Source of the DNA: Nemophila menziesii
Lineage: Eukaryota; Streptophyta; Magnoliopsida; Boraginales; Hydrophyllaceae
Direction: 5' to 3'
Assembly: GCA_029959085.1 (NCBI GenBank)
Contig: JARWIR010000016.1
Span: 10,957,441 to 11,021,440, forward strand
Length of the DNA: 64,000 bases
Part shown: positions 10,086 to 22,379 of the stretch, piece by piece
How positions within the stretch are numbered: position 1 is the stretch's first letter
How the letters are laid out: the number at the start of each line of letters is the position of its first letter
Notes under the pieces: generated by a model
The model's database searches: none
Told to the model about the DNA's origin: nothing
What the model saw: only the letters and a program-made list of their open reading frames with translations
Translations under genes and position numbers: made by a program

Positions 10086-12244
10086 TAGTTTGTTAGTCAC
10101 TTTACTCAATTAGTCTTAATACATGGAGGAAACAATTCGAACATTTTTTTTATCTCTCTCCGGTTGAATGTAAATTAATCCATTTTTATTCTTATTGTAC
10201 ATTGTTGTACAATAGATTGCGTGTTATTTTTAGGCACGGAATTGTTATGACAGTGAAGTTTTCTGGTGATTCGAATTTTGGAAAACTTCTAAAATGCAAT
10301 CTAAGGCCTTGGATAAGTTAGTACAAATAAGTTATAACTAGAATTTCGTTCACTCTACTCCATGTTATAACGTGCCTACAGGCCCAAGCTAGTACGTATT
10401 AGGTCCACCATCTACATCAAAAAGAAAACAGCAAACATGTACTACTAAAAGAAGATTTAATCATTTGCATTCCTTATCCTTTTGTCTACACAAAAAGCTT
10501 AATATACTCTTTTTTGGTTTGATAGGAGACTGTCCTGATGAAAAAAGGTTACTTTTATCAGCTTTTCTCTTTTCAGTTAAGGAATTATATTGTCCATAAT
10601 AAAAAAGTGAAGGCATTATAATTGGAATTGACAAAATATCTATTTAAAAGCAACGTTTTATTTTTTGGTTTGACGTGAAGCTTTTACTCCCTAAGATTCG
10701 GAACTGAGCGGATGCAAAAATTGCAATAAGGGCAAATCAACCAAATGATCATGGTGTTGATATTGTGCTTTTTTGGTTTATAGTGCTTCATTAATGAATT
10801 TAGTGATTATTCCATATATAGGCTTAAGAAGTGATATTTCTTCTAATTTTAGACCTACTATGGTCTTAATTCTAACTTTAAGTCTAAAATAATATAATTA
10901 GTTTAGAATTAGGCTTTTAATTATTTTTAGTACCAAAAATACCCAATATATATATACTATAATACTCACTTAACACCTTATTAACCTCATAAACACTTTT
11001 TAAAACAAAATACACGCTCAGCTTTCTCTCACTCCTCTAAACACACCTAGTAACACCTAAAACACACACTAGCATAAACCTTCAATTTTTGCTCGAATTT
11101 CCTCTAGTTTTTGCTGGTATGTTTTCGTAAATTATACATAATTTATATATATGATTGTTTTTACTAAAACTGTTGTTTAATAAAAAAGGAGGTGAGGACA
11201 ATAAGATTTTTCGTGAAAAAAATTAGATGCAAAACATACCGAAAAGGACGAGGTTAATTATTTCTTGAGAATACAAAGGAAAAATAGGATACCGTCGCTA
11301 TAATTCTAAATTTCAAGGTCGCAAAATTATTCTCCAAAAGTAGATATTATTGTAGCTAGAAGTATTTTGAAAAAAAGATAATGTTAAGACCTTTTACAGG
11401 TTCTATGTCATGAAAGTACTCCTGAAGTAGTAATATCGTAAGTAGAGTTTTATCCCAATATTAAGGTTTAGCATTCTATTTCCTTGTAAGCTGTAACGTT
11501 TCATTCCTCGAACTGAATGAAGCTACATTCCTTAAAGTGAATGTAACTGTTTTCATTATCTAAATAAATAGACGTGTGGATGACAAAACAAGTGAATTAA
11601 TGTTGTATTCCCTGATTGGGAATTATTCTCTGAAGATATATAATCACATTCTCTGAAGCAAATTCATTATTTCCAGCTTTTACAAAAATTGACCTGGTAA
11701 TGGAAATAATTTAGTGACTTAAATATTATTTTTCCAAGCTAAAACAATTCCTTGAAGTGAATGGAAGTGTGTTTCTGGAAGAATATGCGATGTCTTTCAA
11801 TGTGTCTGAAATTGACTTCTTGGTGACCCAAACTCCAGACGAGGTTAAGGTAAGAAAAAAAATCCTTACCACCAGAAGTGGATAATAAGGAATATCTTGA
11901 AAGTAAAACTTCACGGTAAATAAGCCATCACGAAATGATAAGCATGAATATTATCGATAAAGTGGAATTATATAGTGTTCGTGTACTCGTGGAATATTAA
12001 GACGTTTAGTTGATCTAATTAAAAGTTTTTGGATGCTCAAAAGTTATGTTACCTTGTGGTACGAAATTGGAAAATTATGTTAAAAAGTAAATCCCGAAAA
12101 AATTTACTAAATTTAAAGGATATTATCCAAAAATTAGTATTTTGTATAAACCACAAGTGTCCGTAACAATGTATATCTTTTGCATTATTTACTAAAAGTC
12201 CCACTAGAAGTGTGTATGAGAATAAAATATGTTATTTTTTGGGG
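10086..12244. other. noncoding AT-rich intergenic DNA
   Basis: About 2.1 kb with no gene supported. The first few hundred bases are the 3' flank of the pseudouridine synthase gene. Between about 11,500 and 11,900 imperfect words such as GAAGTGAATG recur; they may be a decayed retrotransposon, but no protein motif survives. Confidence 0.4.
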
Positions 12245-12271
12245 TTATATATATATATATATATATATATA
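12245..12271. repeat. (AT)n microsatellite
   Basis: An uninterrupted dinucleotide AT run of about 26 bp. It is likely to vary in length between individuals. Confidence 0.9.
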
Positions 12272-14573
12272 CAGATTCAAGCAATTGAAACACTCATTGT
12301 GCAAAAGAAAAGATGTCATAACCTAAAGGACTTTGTATTATTAAATGACCGACTTGTTCACCTAGTGCGATAATGATATGTCGAATAATAGATTACTTAA
12401 CTGGTCTCTATTTAAAAGAACCAGAAGATTCATTTTACCAAGTGACTACCCCCATATTAGGGGGCGAGACAAGTCAACTTGAAGTTGTGTAACGTATAGA
12501 CAAGGCAACCTGAAGTTGCACGATGTATGGTAGAATACAATTTATTATATCATTTATATCCACAAACTAAAGAATAGGAACTTGAAGTTAAAATAAACTC
12601 CATTTGCAAAGTATTGCAAATAATATACCTAATACATTCGCAAGTAGAATATTTTAAAATCCCAAAGTATGTTATAAACGCTCCAACATAGGTTATTGTC
12701 CCATATAGACACATAACAAATATTCCAGCGAATGTATCAAACCAACGCATGAAGCGTGTTAAACCTACAATGTATCTAACCAACACATGAATTTTGGTAG
12801 GTTTGTAATGCATATAACCAACGCCTGAAGTGTGGTAAGCATGTCGGTTGAAAGCATACCATGCCCCAAAGAAGAAAATCTAATGTGTAAATGATGAAAT
12901 GTTAAATATTATGGAATGTGCACTCCACGTGACATGACAGGAATTATTAAGTCAACTAATGTTGGCACATGCATTGATTTTAAAGGAAGTAATGGCTATT
13001 GAAGATACCAAGGTACCTAAATACGAGAAAAGTTATGTAGATTTTAGTCTACTGAAAATATTTAAAACTTTTAGACAGTTTGTGGGATTAATATATTTTC
13101 ATGTAATATAGCGCTTGCAATAAATAATAAGGATCCTAAACCACAAAGTGGTGAATTATATCGACAATGAAATAAAGGATGATAGTGAATTTTGAAATCT
13201 AAAACCCTACATGTATCACGAAGATTCTGCAGAAACCTGGAATTAATTATAGGCAAACGTCCTCATTATTATTTTATTGATCTGGTGTAGTGGTGATTAG
13301 ATTGATATTAAATTTTTTTGATGAACAAAATAGGTGCTAGAAGCACTATAGGTGACTGAAGCATGACATGTTCCCAAGCACGAAAGGTGTTTGAAAGCAC
13401 AACAAATGCCTGAAGCACGATAGGTGACTGAAGTACTTAGAGCATCTAAATATAAAATTCTAGAAGAATAAGAAATTCCTGGAGTATAAAAGTTCCCAAA
13501 AAACGTAATTTATTTAAAGCACAAGAGAAAGGTGTATGAATTATGAAAGGATACTCAGTAATTTGTTGCCATAATGAAAAAGAGGTGATATTTGCGTATT
13601 GTACTCTTTTTCCTTCACTAAGGTTTTTTTCCCACTGGGTTTTTCCTAGTAAGGTTGTAACGAGGCATGCAAATATTCATTGTTAAAGGAAGTATAAACT
13701 ATTTTATTGATCAAGAAAATGACATTACTATCACTAAATACCCTCAAGTAAAAATCTAGATGATTTACTAATTAAAGTTTCATTAACGACGACATCAAGG
13801 TACAAATATATTTAGAAATATACAATGTCGTAATAAGGGGGAGAATATATTGAATTTTGCATTCTTTTTCCTTCACCACGGTTTTTTCCATTTGGTTTTC
13901 CTGGTAAGGTTTTAACAAGACAAACTGAATACGTGTCATAACCCCTAAGGATTAGTGTACTCTTTTCCTTCATCAAGTTTTGTCCCAATGGGTTTTCTTG
14001 ATAAGGTTTTAATGAGGCATATCTTCCAGTGAATATCCAAGGGTGAGAGGTATGAAATATTTATTTAAGTGGATTATTCAACATACCCAAAAGAAGTATG
14101 GTATATCTTCAACAAGAATATATTGATGGTATTGTATGTGGATATTTTTGCTTGTACCACACATAATTAAAATGGTTGTATCAAAGGAGACAAAACAAAA
14201 CATATTTCACCAAGTCTCCTACACACACGAGCTACATAAGAATGTGGATATTGAATCCCGACAGATACAATCACGCAATAATTTTGTAGATTTTCCTGAT
14301 GAAATCATCATCGACCACAATATTGAAATACGACAACTCAGAGATCGCTTGCCAACATCAGGGGAAGCGTAAACAAGACTGTACTCTTTTCCCTTCGTCC
14401 AAATTTTGTCCTAATGGGTTTTCTTGGCAAGGTTTAAACGAGGCAGTGTTTCAATATGATTAGTTCCATCTATATGTACTCTTTTCCCTTCGACCAAGTT
14501 TTTACCCCACAGGGTTTTCTTGGCAAGGTTTTAACGAGGCATATTTTCTAATGGATGGACATCCAAGAGGGAG
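12272..14573 (+). mobile_element. decayed Ty1/copia internal 3' region
   Basis: This is the end of a copia element reading into the LTR at 14,574. At 14,208-14,372 a frame retains the C-terminus of copia RNase H (THELHKNVDI, QIQSRNNFVDF, IEIRQLRDRL), matching the usual HELQKxGDI / QIRSSDNLADLF / IGMRRLKDL pattern. It is followed by the 3' untranslated region typical of this group: five diverged copies of an ~70-bp unit (TACTCTTTTCCTTC, GGGTTTTCTTG, AAGGTTTTAACGAGGCA) at about 13,595, 13,851, 13,950, 14,378 and 14,472. Shorter imperfect repeats with CTGAAGCAC words lie at 13,330-13,440, and others at 12,660-12,840. Most of pol is lost. Confidence 0.65.
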
Positions 14574-14779
14574 TGTTATGAATAAATTATTTTATTATGT
14601 GGATGTCCAAAGGCCAAAGGTTTCCTACTTATTTCTTGTAAATGGGGCAAGTGGAGAGTCACTTATTTTCCTATCAATATAGGACTTGTTTCATTGTGAT
14701 CGAGTTTGTTCATGATTTTGGAATACAAGAATATAATTCTCTCTATATTTTATCTTTTTCTTTTATTTAGTTTATAACA
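14574..14779 (+). mobile_element. Ty1/copia 3' LTR
   Basis: A 206-bp LTR begins TGTTATGAATAAAT and ends TTTATAACA, giving matching TGTTAT/ATAACA termini. It is preceded by a polypurine tract, CCAAGAGGGAG (14,563-14,573). The copia 3' untranslated repeats lie immediately upstream. No matching 5' LTR was found in the window, so the element is truncated on the left or its 5' end has decayed. Confidence 0.75.
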
Positions 14780-15020
14780 GTAATAAATTATTTTTAGTCT
14801 TTGTTTTTTTAACACAAGCCTTTTTTCATTGAAAATTAATGTCTAACATTTCTTTTTCACATAGTTTTTTTTGGTTATGTATATTTTTCCTCACATAGTT
14901 GGTGATTAGTTCCAAATAGTTGGTGATACCATTTTTATTATTAATACGAATGCTTATTACTTGAATGACAAAAATTCTTCTTTTGCTTTTATAACCAAAA
15001 ATAGATGGTAGAAATTTATT
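14780..15020. other. short unassigned stretch between copia LTR and RNase H-derived array
   Basis: AT-rich; contains two nearby copies of CACATAGTTnGGTnAT-like words but no gene. The first array unit begins to be recognisable at about 15,020. Confidence 0.35.
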
Positions 15021-17895
15021 GAAGGAGCAACATTGAAATTTTATCTGTATTAGTGCAAAATATGCATTATTGATGGGTATATGTAATGCGTTTCTCTCAA
15101 CTAGAAATATGTATAGATCGAATATTAGGATCCTTAGTGACAACAAGGAGATAGTGGATAAAGTGAAGACACATTGTGCACCCTAGAAAATTAGGCATAG
15201 TTATATTTATGGATATTTATAATTTAACTTGTAATAGACCTCGAAATTTATTTCATGTTTCAAGAAAATAAATGTAATAACTGATTGGGTTAGTAAGAAG
15301 CATAAAATTTTATTTGTAATATTGCGAAAGAAGCAGAATTGATGAGTGTACGTAATGCGGTTCTCTCAACTAGACATTTTTATGGACCGGATATTGGGAT
15401 CCTTAGTGACAACAAGGCGATAGTGGATAAGTTAAATATACACTACACAACCTAAAAAACTAGGCATGGTTTATATTAATGGATATTCATAATTTAACTT
15501 CTGTGGAAAGGGAATTCAGATGGAGCTTTCGGTGCAAGAATATCATGGCAAAACATATGTGTATCAAAAGCACATGGTGGATTGGGAATTCCTGACATTG
15601 AAAATTTAAATAAAGTATGTCTACTTTTCACCTTTTGGAGAATGTACTCTCAACCTAATAATCTATGGAGTATGTGGGTGAATCATAAAATAGTAAGAGG
15701 GAAATGTATTTGGAGTTTAGACATAAAGAATGCTCACTCCTGGATATGGAAGCAGTTAATGAAAATTAGAGGTACTGCCTATAATTTCATTTATCACAAA
15801 GTAAAGGATGGTAGTAGTACTTTTCTCATGTGGGACGGATGGTTAGATGGGAAAAGTGTTCAAGAAACTCTAAATTGTGACATTGATAAGCAGAGTATAA
15901 ATAATGACAAGACAGTTGCTAGTTGTTTTGGTAGACAAAGATGGAGATTACCCCCCTAGAGTTGGCAAATTACTACCTTATCTAAACAATGTTATCTTAT
16001 CACAAGGAGCTGATCAGAAAATATGGACACATACTAGTAAGAATACTTTCTCTTTTAAAAAAACTCTTGATCACATATCTATTCATAAATCTGAGGTGAA
16101 ATGGTATAAGTCAGTATGGGCAAAACAGAGTATTCCTAGGTGCTCTTTTATTGCCTGGCTAGCTGTACAAGACAGGCTACCCACAAAGTTGAGAATGGTG
16201 AGCTGGGGAATACAGGTTAATTCACTCTGTAATTTTTGTAAAGCTTGTTCTGAAGATATTGATCATTAACTCATTAACTGCTCTTTTTCGAGAAGAATAG
16301 TTAGAAGAATGTTGGAAGTATGTGAAATAAAAACTTATCCAAATGACATAGATGATTTAATTGAGCAAATGATTCAGTATGGTTGTGATGAGATGATTAA
16401 CTTGTTTGGAATCTTCTTCACATCGTATATTTATTGTATGTGGTGTGAAAGAAATGATAGGGATCATGGTGCTACAGGTCTAAATGAGGATCAACTGTGG
16501 AAGAAAATTTATAGCTTAAGTCATATTAAGCTTGAGCAGAAAAAATTCAAAAACAAAAGTGTTAAAAGCCTCGTGAAGAAAATAGAAGATGTGCAATGGG
16601 CTAAAGGATTGGGTTGACTTCATCAAATAGGTTATATTTTGAAAGTTATGTAATAGTGTAGTTGGGCCTTAAAGTTATTTTGAAATGTTTTTAGTAATGT
16701 GTAAAGTCCACTTCGTTTTTCTGGCCATGTTGGACCGAAAAGTTAGTGGACTAAGTAGAAATGAGTTTAAAAGATATTTGTAGTTGGGCTTTATTAATAA
16801 AAGTTTGATTTAATGATAAAAAAAACTTCTAATAGACCTATAAATTTCTTTCACGTTCTAAGAAAAGAAAATGTAATAATTGATTACGTCAATAAGCATC
16901 GTGAAATTTTATATGTAATAGTGTGAACGAAGCATAATTCATGGGTGTATGTAATGCGGTTCTCTCAACTAATAATTTCCATGGACCAGATATCAGGATC
17001 CTTAGTGACAATAAAGAGATAGTAGATAAAGTGAAGAAACATTGTGCAACCTAGAAAACTAGGTATAGTTATATTTATGGATATTTATAGTTTTACTTGT
17101 AATAGACCTCTAAATTCTTTCATGTCTTAAGAAAAGAAATGTAATAACTGATTGGGTCACTCTAAGCAGTATGGAATTTTATTTGTAATAGTGCGAAAGA
17201 AGCAGAATTGATGAGTGTACGTAATGCGATTCTCAACTAGATATTTTCATGGATCGGATATTGGGATCCTTAGCGACAACAAGGCTATAGTGGATAAGGT
17301 AAAGATACATTACACAATCTAGAAAACTAGGCATAGTTTAATATTTAGGGATATTCATAATTTAACTTGTAATAGACCTATAAATTTCGTTCATGTTCCA
17401 AGGAAAGAAAACGTATAATTGATTGGGTCATTAAGCAGCATGAAATTTTATATGTGATAGTGTGAACGAAGCAGAATTCATGGGTGTATGTAAAGCGGTT
17501 CTCTTAACTAATAATTTTCATGGACCGGATATTAGGATCCTTAGTGACAACAAGGAGATAGTGGATAAGGTGAAGACACACTACACAACCTAGAAAACTA
17601 GGCATATTTTAATATTTATCGACATTCATAATTTAACTTGTAATTGACCTATAAATTTCTTTCAGGTTCGAAAAAAGAAAATGTAATAACTGATTGAGTC
17701 ACTAAGTATCATGAAATTTTATCTGTAATAATGCGAAAGAATCAGAATTGATGGGTGTACGTCATACGGTTCTCTCAACTAGAAATTTGCATAGACCAGA
17801 TATTAGGAACTTTAGTGACAACAAGGCAATAGTGGATAAGGTATAGACACATCGCACAACCTAAAAAACTAGGCATAATTTAATATTCATGGATA
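15020..17895 (+). repeat. tandem array of ~270-bp units derived from an RNase H-like coding sequence
   Basis: Six units are marked by GGATCCTTAGTGACAA at 15,129, 15,389, 16,996, 17,266 and 17,536, with a variant at 17,807. The period is 260-271 bp, about 90 codons. Each unit reads as a fragment of the plant RVT_3/RNase H-like fold: EAELMSVRNAVLSTR, then ILSDNKAIVDK, then HVPRKENVITDWVTK. A stop codon (TAG or TAA) sits at the same place after the DKVK block in nearly every unit, so the array was amplified from already broken sequence. Units alternate between two subtypes (GAATTGATGAGTGTACG and GAATTCATGGGTGTATG). A LINE interrupts the array at 15,503-16,823. Confidence 0.8.
15503..16823 (+). 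mobile_element. 5'-truncated L1 LINE inserted in the tandem array
   Basis: The fragment carries only the C-terminal part of ORF2. Frames 15,582-15,959, 15,904-16,269 and 16,309-16,617 give GGLGIPDIENLNK, a region typical of the linker after reverse transcriptase, then the zf-RVT domain (VWAKQSIPRCSFIAWLAVQD, LCNFCKACSEDIDH) and a tail. Two frame changes or stops make it nonfunctional. It ends in a short A-run at 16,817-16,823. AACTTCT occurs on both sides (15,496-15,502 and 16,824-16,830) and is continuous in neighbouring array units, so it is a plausible target duplication. Confidence 0.8.
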
Positions 17896-18435
17896 TGAGA
17901 TTCTGATCCCGTACGAGGTACAAGAACACAAGTCAAGTTAAATAAATATGAAAAAAAATCAAATTGTGCTACTTAATCAAAACTCAAAAAATTTATATCA
18001 TAAATTTTTAAGAAAAAAATAATAATACCACATGTCATATTAAAAGTAATAATAAAAGATACTCGATTCATTTCTAAAATATTGTCACATTTATAAATTG
18101 TTTTAATATCTTAAATATTTATTAAAAATAAAAATTCTAATATTTAATTAGAATAAAATGGTATAAAAAAATATATTAATTTTTCAAAGTAAGTAAACAT
18201 TTAAAAACAATTATTTCTATATATGATTTACACACACCTTCTCTCCCACCCCCATCTACCCTCTGAATATATATTATAAAATTTTTAAATCTCGTTAAGA
18301 AAAAAGTTTCAAGGGGTAATTAGAGATAAATGTCTCTTTAATGATGTCTTTAATTTAAAGACATTATATATCACCTCTTTAGTCCTTTATTATCTATGTA
18401 AAACCTATGTGGCATGAAATAAAAGAAAAATTAGG
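17896..18435. other. AT-rich DNA without supported feature
   Basis: Very AT-rich; no genes or clear repeat ends. Confidence 0.4.
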
Positions 18436-18500
18436 TGAGCTAGCTCATCTGGCCAGGACTCTGTCTCTCAAGTGAGAGGTACATTAAACCTCTATATAGA
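18436..18500 (+). mobile_element. possible tRNA-like SINE fragment
   Basis: GCTAGCTCATCTGGCCAGGA resembles a tRNA D-arm/A box (TRGYNNARNNGG). The next bases (CTCTCAAGTGAGAGGT) resemble an anticodon-arm hairpin. No B box follows, so this is at most a truncated SINE head. Confidence 0.3.
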
Positions 18501-21500
18501 CTTTACATAAAAGGTGAACACGTGATATATAAGCTTACCCGTTACGTTACTGTTAGATGATTCTTGAATATATCTTGTAAAACTTTTAAATCCCGCTAAA
18601 AAAAATTCCAAAAATTCTTTTGTCGTGTTCCTAAACCCAGACTTTTGGTCGTCCAAATATTGTAAACATAAGACATTATTCAACTCTCTTCTTTGAATGA
18701 TTGAATCAATAGTAAATCTTGTTTCAAACTAATGTAAATCATTAATAGGCTAGCTATTTTTCAATTAAAGGACTTATATTTTATAATTAAAAATTAAAGA
18801 GGCCTTAGTCAATACTTTAGAGATGTTCAGTTAAAGATAGTTTTTATAAAATTTGAATATGATCTATAATTATAAATGTTGAAATAAAGTGTAATGAGTT
18901 ACACCATAAGTATGAAATAAAGTTAACTAAATGTATATTTAAAAATTTTACGATTAAACTTTTCCTAAACTATATATAGTAGCTTGTTAATATAATAAAT
19001 AAAAACAGTCATAGATGTAAAAAGCATTAACAAAGATGCTTGTCGAAAAGGACACTTTTTTTTTTTTGGACAAGTAAAAGGACTCTTTCTTCTCTCACTA
19101 TATATGATGGTTGACCAAAAAAAAAAAAAACACTATATATGATGAATTCTTTCATGCCCGCCATGAATTCATGATAACGTTCATGTGATGACGACCCAAA
19201 AGCATAGGAAAACATGAAATGATAACGTGCATTGCAATTCACAATGCATCAAAACCTAGACCACCCATGTTCATTCACAACCACCACTAGTTTTTATCGT
19301 ATTAAACTTTATGAAGACCTATCTTGTGATTATTTAACAAGATTTATTTCTAATTTAATAATTTAATACTAGTATGTGAAGAAAATTACATTTACATATT
19401 TTGGCTAGTGATGAACATTTGTAGTAAATTTACTCCTGAATTTACATTAGTTAGCTTTTTATTTATATTTAGACCTTGTCCATATATCATTTAAATTATA
19501 AATTATGTAACAATTTAGTAGGAATCAATTAAAATTATGAACTTGTTAACTAGACTTTATAACTGCACGGATGAGATAATTATCTAGCAGATTTTTAAAG
19601 ATGGGAAAAAACTACCTGTATCTTTTTATCTATAAGCAAAATGCACGAACGGATCCTTATCTTTCGATCGTCATAAGATGACCATTTATCTTTACATTTT
19701 GTGATACTATTGGCCCTTTTTCCTATTTTATGTCAGTGGTTTTAGTCAACGCCCCGTCAGCGCCACGTAACCGACACATAAGCATGACATCATCACAAGC
19801 TGCCCCTTGTCTCCAACGTGGCAGGGGTATTTTTGCCATTTTCCCTTATCCCTTTTACTTACCCACGTATTCAGACACACAAACACATTAATTCTTCACT
19901 CTCTTGAGCTTTCTTTTCGGTTTCGTAGGATAGATATTAGGCACGCTCTTCCTCCAGTTGGAAATCGTAATTGCTCGGGTGGATTTTTCCTTAAATAACA
20001 AAAAATTACACAAAAAGTGCATAAAATTGTCTAAAACACTAAATAGGCACGCATGACCATCAATTATGCAAATATGCTACAAATAGGGTATGAAAAAAAT
20101 GTTAAAACCCCTAAAATGAATATAAATCATGCACAAAACCTACTGACAAGCATCACACAAATGGGGATATAAACAAAGGATCAAACTCCTTTTTTATTTT
20201 TGTGATTCGTGTGGTAGTAAAGTGCTGCGAGGAAGAGTCTCGTGTGAAGAAGACAAGTTCCCGCCTTTTGATTTTGTTGTTATAGTTATTGTTGAAAAAA
20301 AAAAAAAAACTAAGCCCAAACTATCTACCCCGACCAAGTGTTGGCCTTTTTTAACTTGGCCGGCCCTTTGGGCTAAAATTCATATATTTTAATATATAGG
20401 GTGTCCCAATATATGGTAGCACAAAACCCCAAGTTTCCTTAACCCACCCATGGTTATATTTATAAGCAAGGAAACTTTTAACTCCCATACATCTAATAGA
20501 TGTAGTACAATTCGCGCACACACAAAGGATTACATCAATATTTTTACTTGTTTCCATCCCACATTAACCTTTTTGTTTGAAATTTCTTATGTTTCTATAT
20601 AGACATTGAAATTTGAAAGTCCTAGAGAGGCGTGAATAAGACACTAATCTATATTTCTACTAATCAAAAAAAATATATGGTAAGGTAATTTGAGTTGAGA
20701 CAATTAATCAAACACTAGAGAGTTAATGAAGTAAAATAGTGTATGTAGACATAAATTTAAGAGCAGTCTTAGAGACTACACAATGATTTGAAGTGGTATG
20801 AACTCATGTAGGTCTAACCCACTACCTAGGTTACCTCTTACGATTTTTAAGCTTCTCTTCCACTAAGATATGGTACTCTTTGAAGGTGAGATATAATCCA
20901 ATTACAAGTGATATTTTTCCTAGTTAAATCACAACTCGAGCTCGAACACCATTATCCAAATTCTCTTGTGTAATCACCCACACAAGAAAAATTTCCCAAT
21001 GGAAGTTTTATCTTCTTCAAAGAGATGAAAACCCCTCCTCTCTTGATTCTAATGGTTACTAAGTCATAATCTAGAGGAAGAGTAATAGAATTATTGTTTA
21101 ATTGTTTATAAGAAATAATATATGATCTTAAAAGAATGAATATGAAAATGGAGTGTATCAAGACTTCAATAAAGTATAGTAACTTGAATAATAGAATACT
21201 TGAGAGTACTCGAGTTGATACTTGAGGATGATAGTAGTTGAGGGTGATCGAAGGTGTATCGGATGCTCCTTTGGTGTAGATATTTATAGCCCAACAAGTC
21301 TCTAACAAAATTAAAATGAATTACAAGATGACTCGAAATCGGGATACCGCACCTGATCATTATGGGTATTGATTTGGTGAATTGTACTGTTTTCTTGTTG
21401 CTTCATTTGATGATCCAACGGATAAAAATCCAACGTCCATTTTTCCTAAGAGGGGTTCTTTTTTTTTCAGAAAAAATGGAATTCCGTGTTCTAGTTTCAA

Positions 21501-21996
21501 TCCAAACCGGTATCTCCTAACATTCTATTCTTGGAGCCTAATTTTGGTTTTCATTTTTTTTCATCGTTCCATATATTTGAAAATATTTGACACGAGAAAT
21601 GTTAGATATGAAATAATAATAATAGTTGTAGTTCATGAAATTTCAAGATTAAAAAAGATTGATATTATGGCACGAAATAGGAGTGAAAAGTGTGAAATTA
21701 TAGATACATATGTTTGTAAGAGTTGAAATATTTAAATGAAAAGGTTTTCTTCATGAGATGTGTTTCAAAAATAATTCGAGAAAGGTTGTAGTTGACACAA
21801 AGATGAATATCATAAGCTAATTTGTCACATTAAAACACATTTAGTCTTATTTGACAAATGTTTCTACCAACTGAGTTTTCTCCACTTAGCCATGTATTGC
21901 AACCCTTATTATACAAATCAGTGCCTACGTCTCCATTGGAACTAGCCGGCTCTGCCTAGCCTTTATTATACGAAGTGTTTCGACAATTCGTGGGCT
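18501..21996. other. intergenic DNA, no gene supported
   Basis: About 3.5 kb without credible coding exons. The stretch 19,640-19,830 (CGTCAGCGCCACGTAACC, CAACGTGGCAGGGGTATTTT) has the look of a dispersed noncoding repeat. The stretch at 20,770-21,350 has LTR/promoter-like character on the minus strand (TATTTATAGCCC inverted near 21,283), but no paired ends were found. Confidence 0.35.
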
Positions 21997-21997
21997 A

Positions 21998-22366
21998 TTG
22001 CGTAAAACCGTGAACCACTCGTTAGAACTTGATGCAATGGAGTCGAAGATGAAATTGTTGGCATCGAACTTTGATGAAATGGTTCAATTAGAAAAGGAAG
22101 CTTTTGACGCGTTGAAGATGGAGTCTTCAAAAGTGACCGAGTTTAAGGTAGTAGCTGCGGAATTGTATGAATTGAGAAAAAAACATTGCTTCTAAAGCTT
22201 TGATCTTCGAGTCTTCGAAAGTGAAGGTTGTCAAGGATGAGATGATCCGTCTTAAGGGGATGATGAACAGTGTAACAAGAGATAACTTGATTTTGAAATG
22301 GAGTTGCATTGTGTTGATATTCATCGTCTTCTTCAATGTTTGTGGTTTTAGTTGCTTGATGTATTA
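21998..22366 (+). pseudogene. frameshifted coiled-coil/transmembrane protein fragment, possibly GRF-zinc-finger type
   Basis: The first frame (21,998-22,195) gives an amphipathic alpha-helical peptide (SLELDAMESKMKLLASNFDE). It then fails at a run of seven A's near 22,179-22,185. In the next frame the sequence continues as KALIFESSKVKVVKDEMIRL and then a hydrophobic membrane segment (CIVLIFIVFFNVCGFSCLMY) before a stop at 22,364-22,366. Coiled coil plus C-terminal membrane helix is the usual tail of plant GRF-type zinc-finger proteins, many of which are repetitive. The zinc finger itself was not found upstream, so the assignment is tentative. Confidence 0.45.
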
Positions 22367-22379
22367 GTTTTAGTTGTTT

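Noticed and set aside
20952..21360. Minus-strand frames of 118 and 64 codons
   Set aside because: They overlap in different frames, have no recognisable motif, and lie in LTR-like noncoding sequence.
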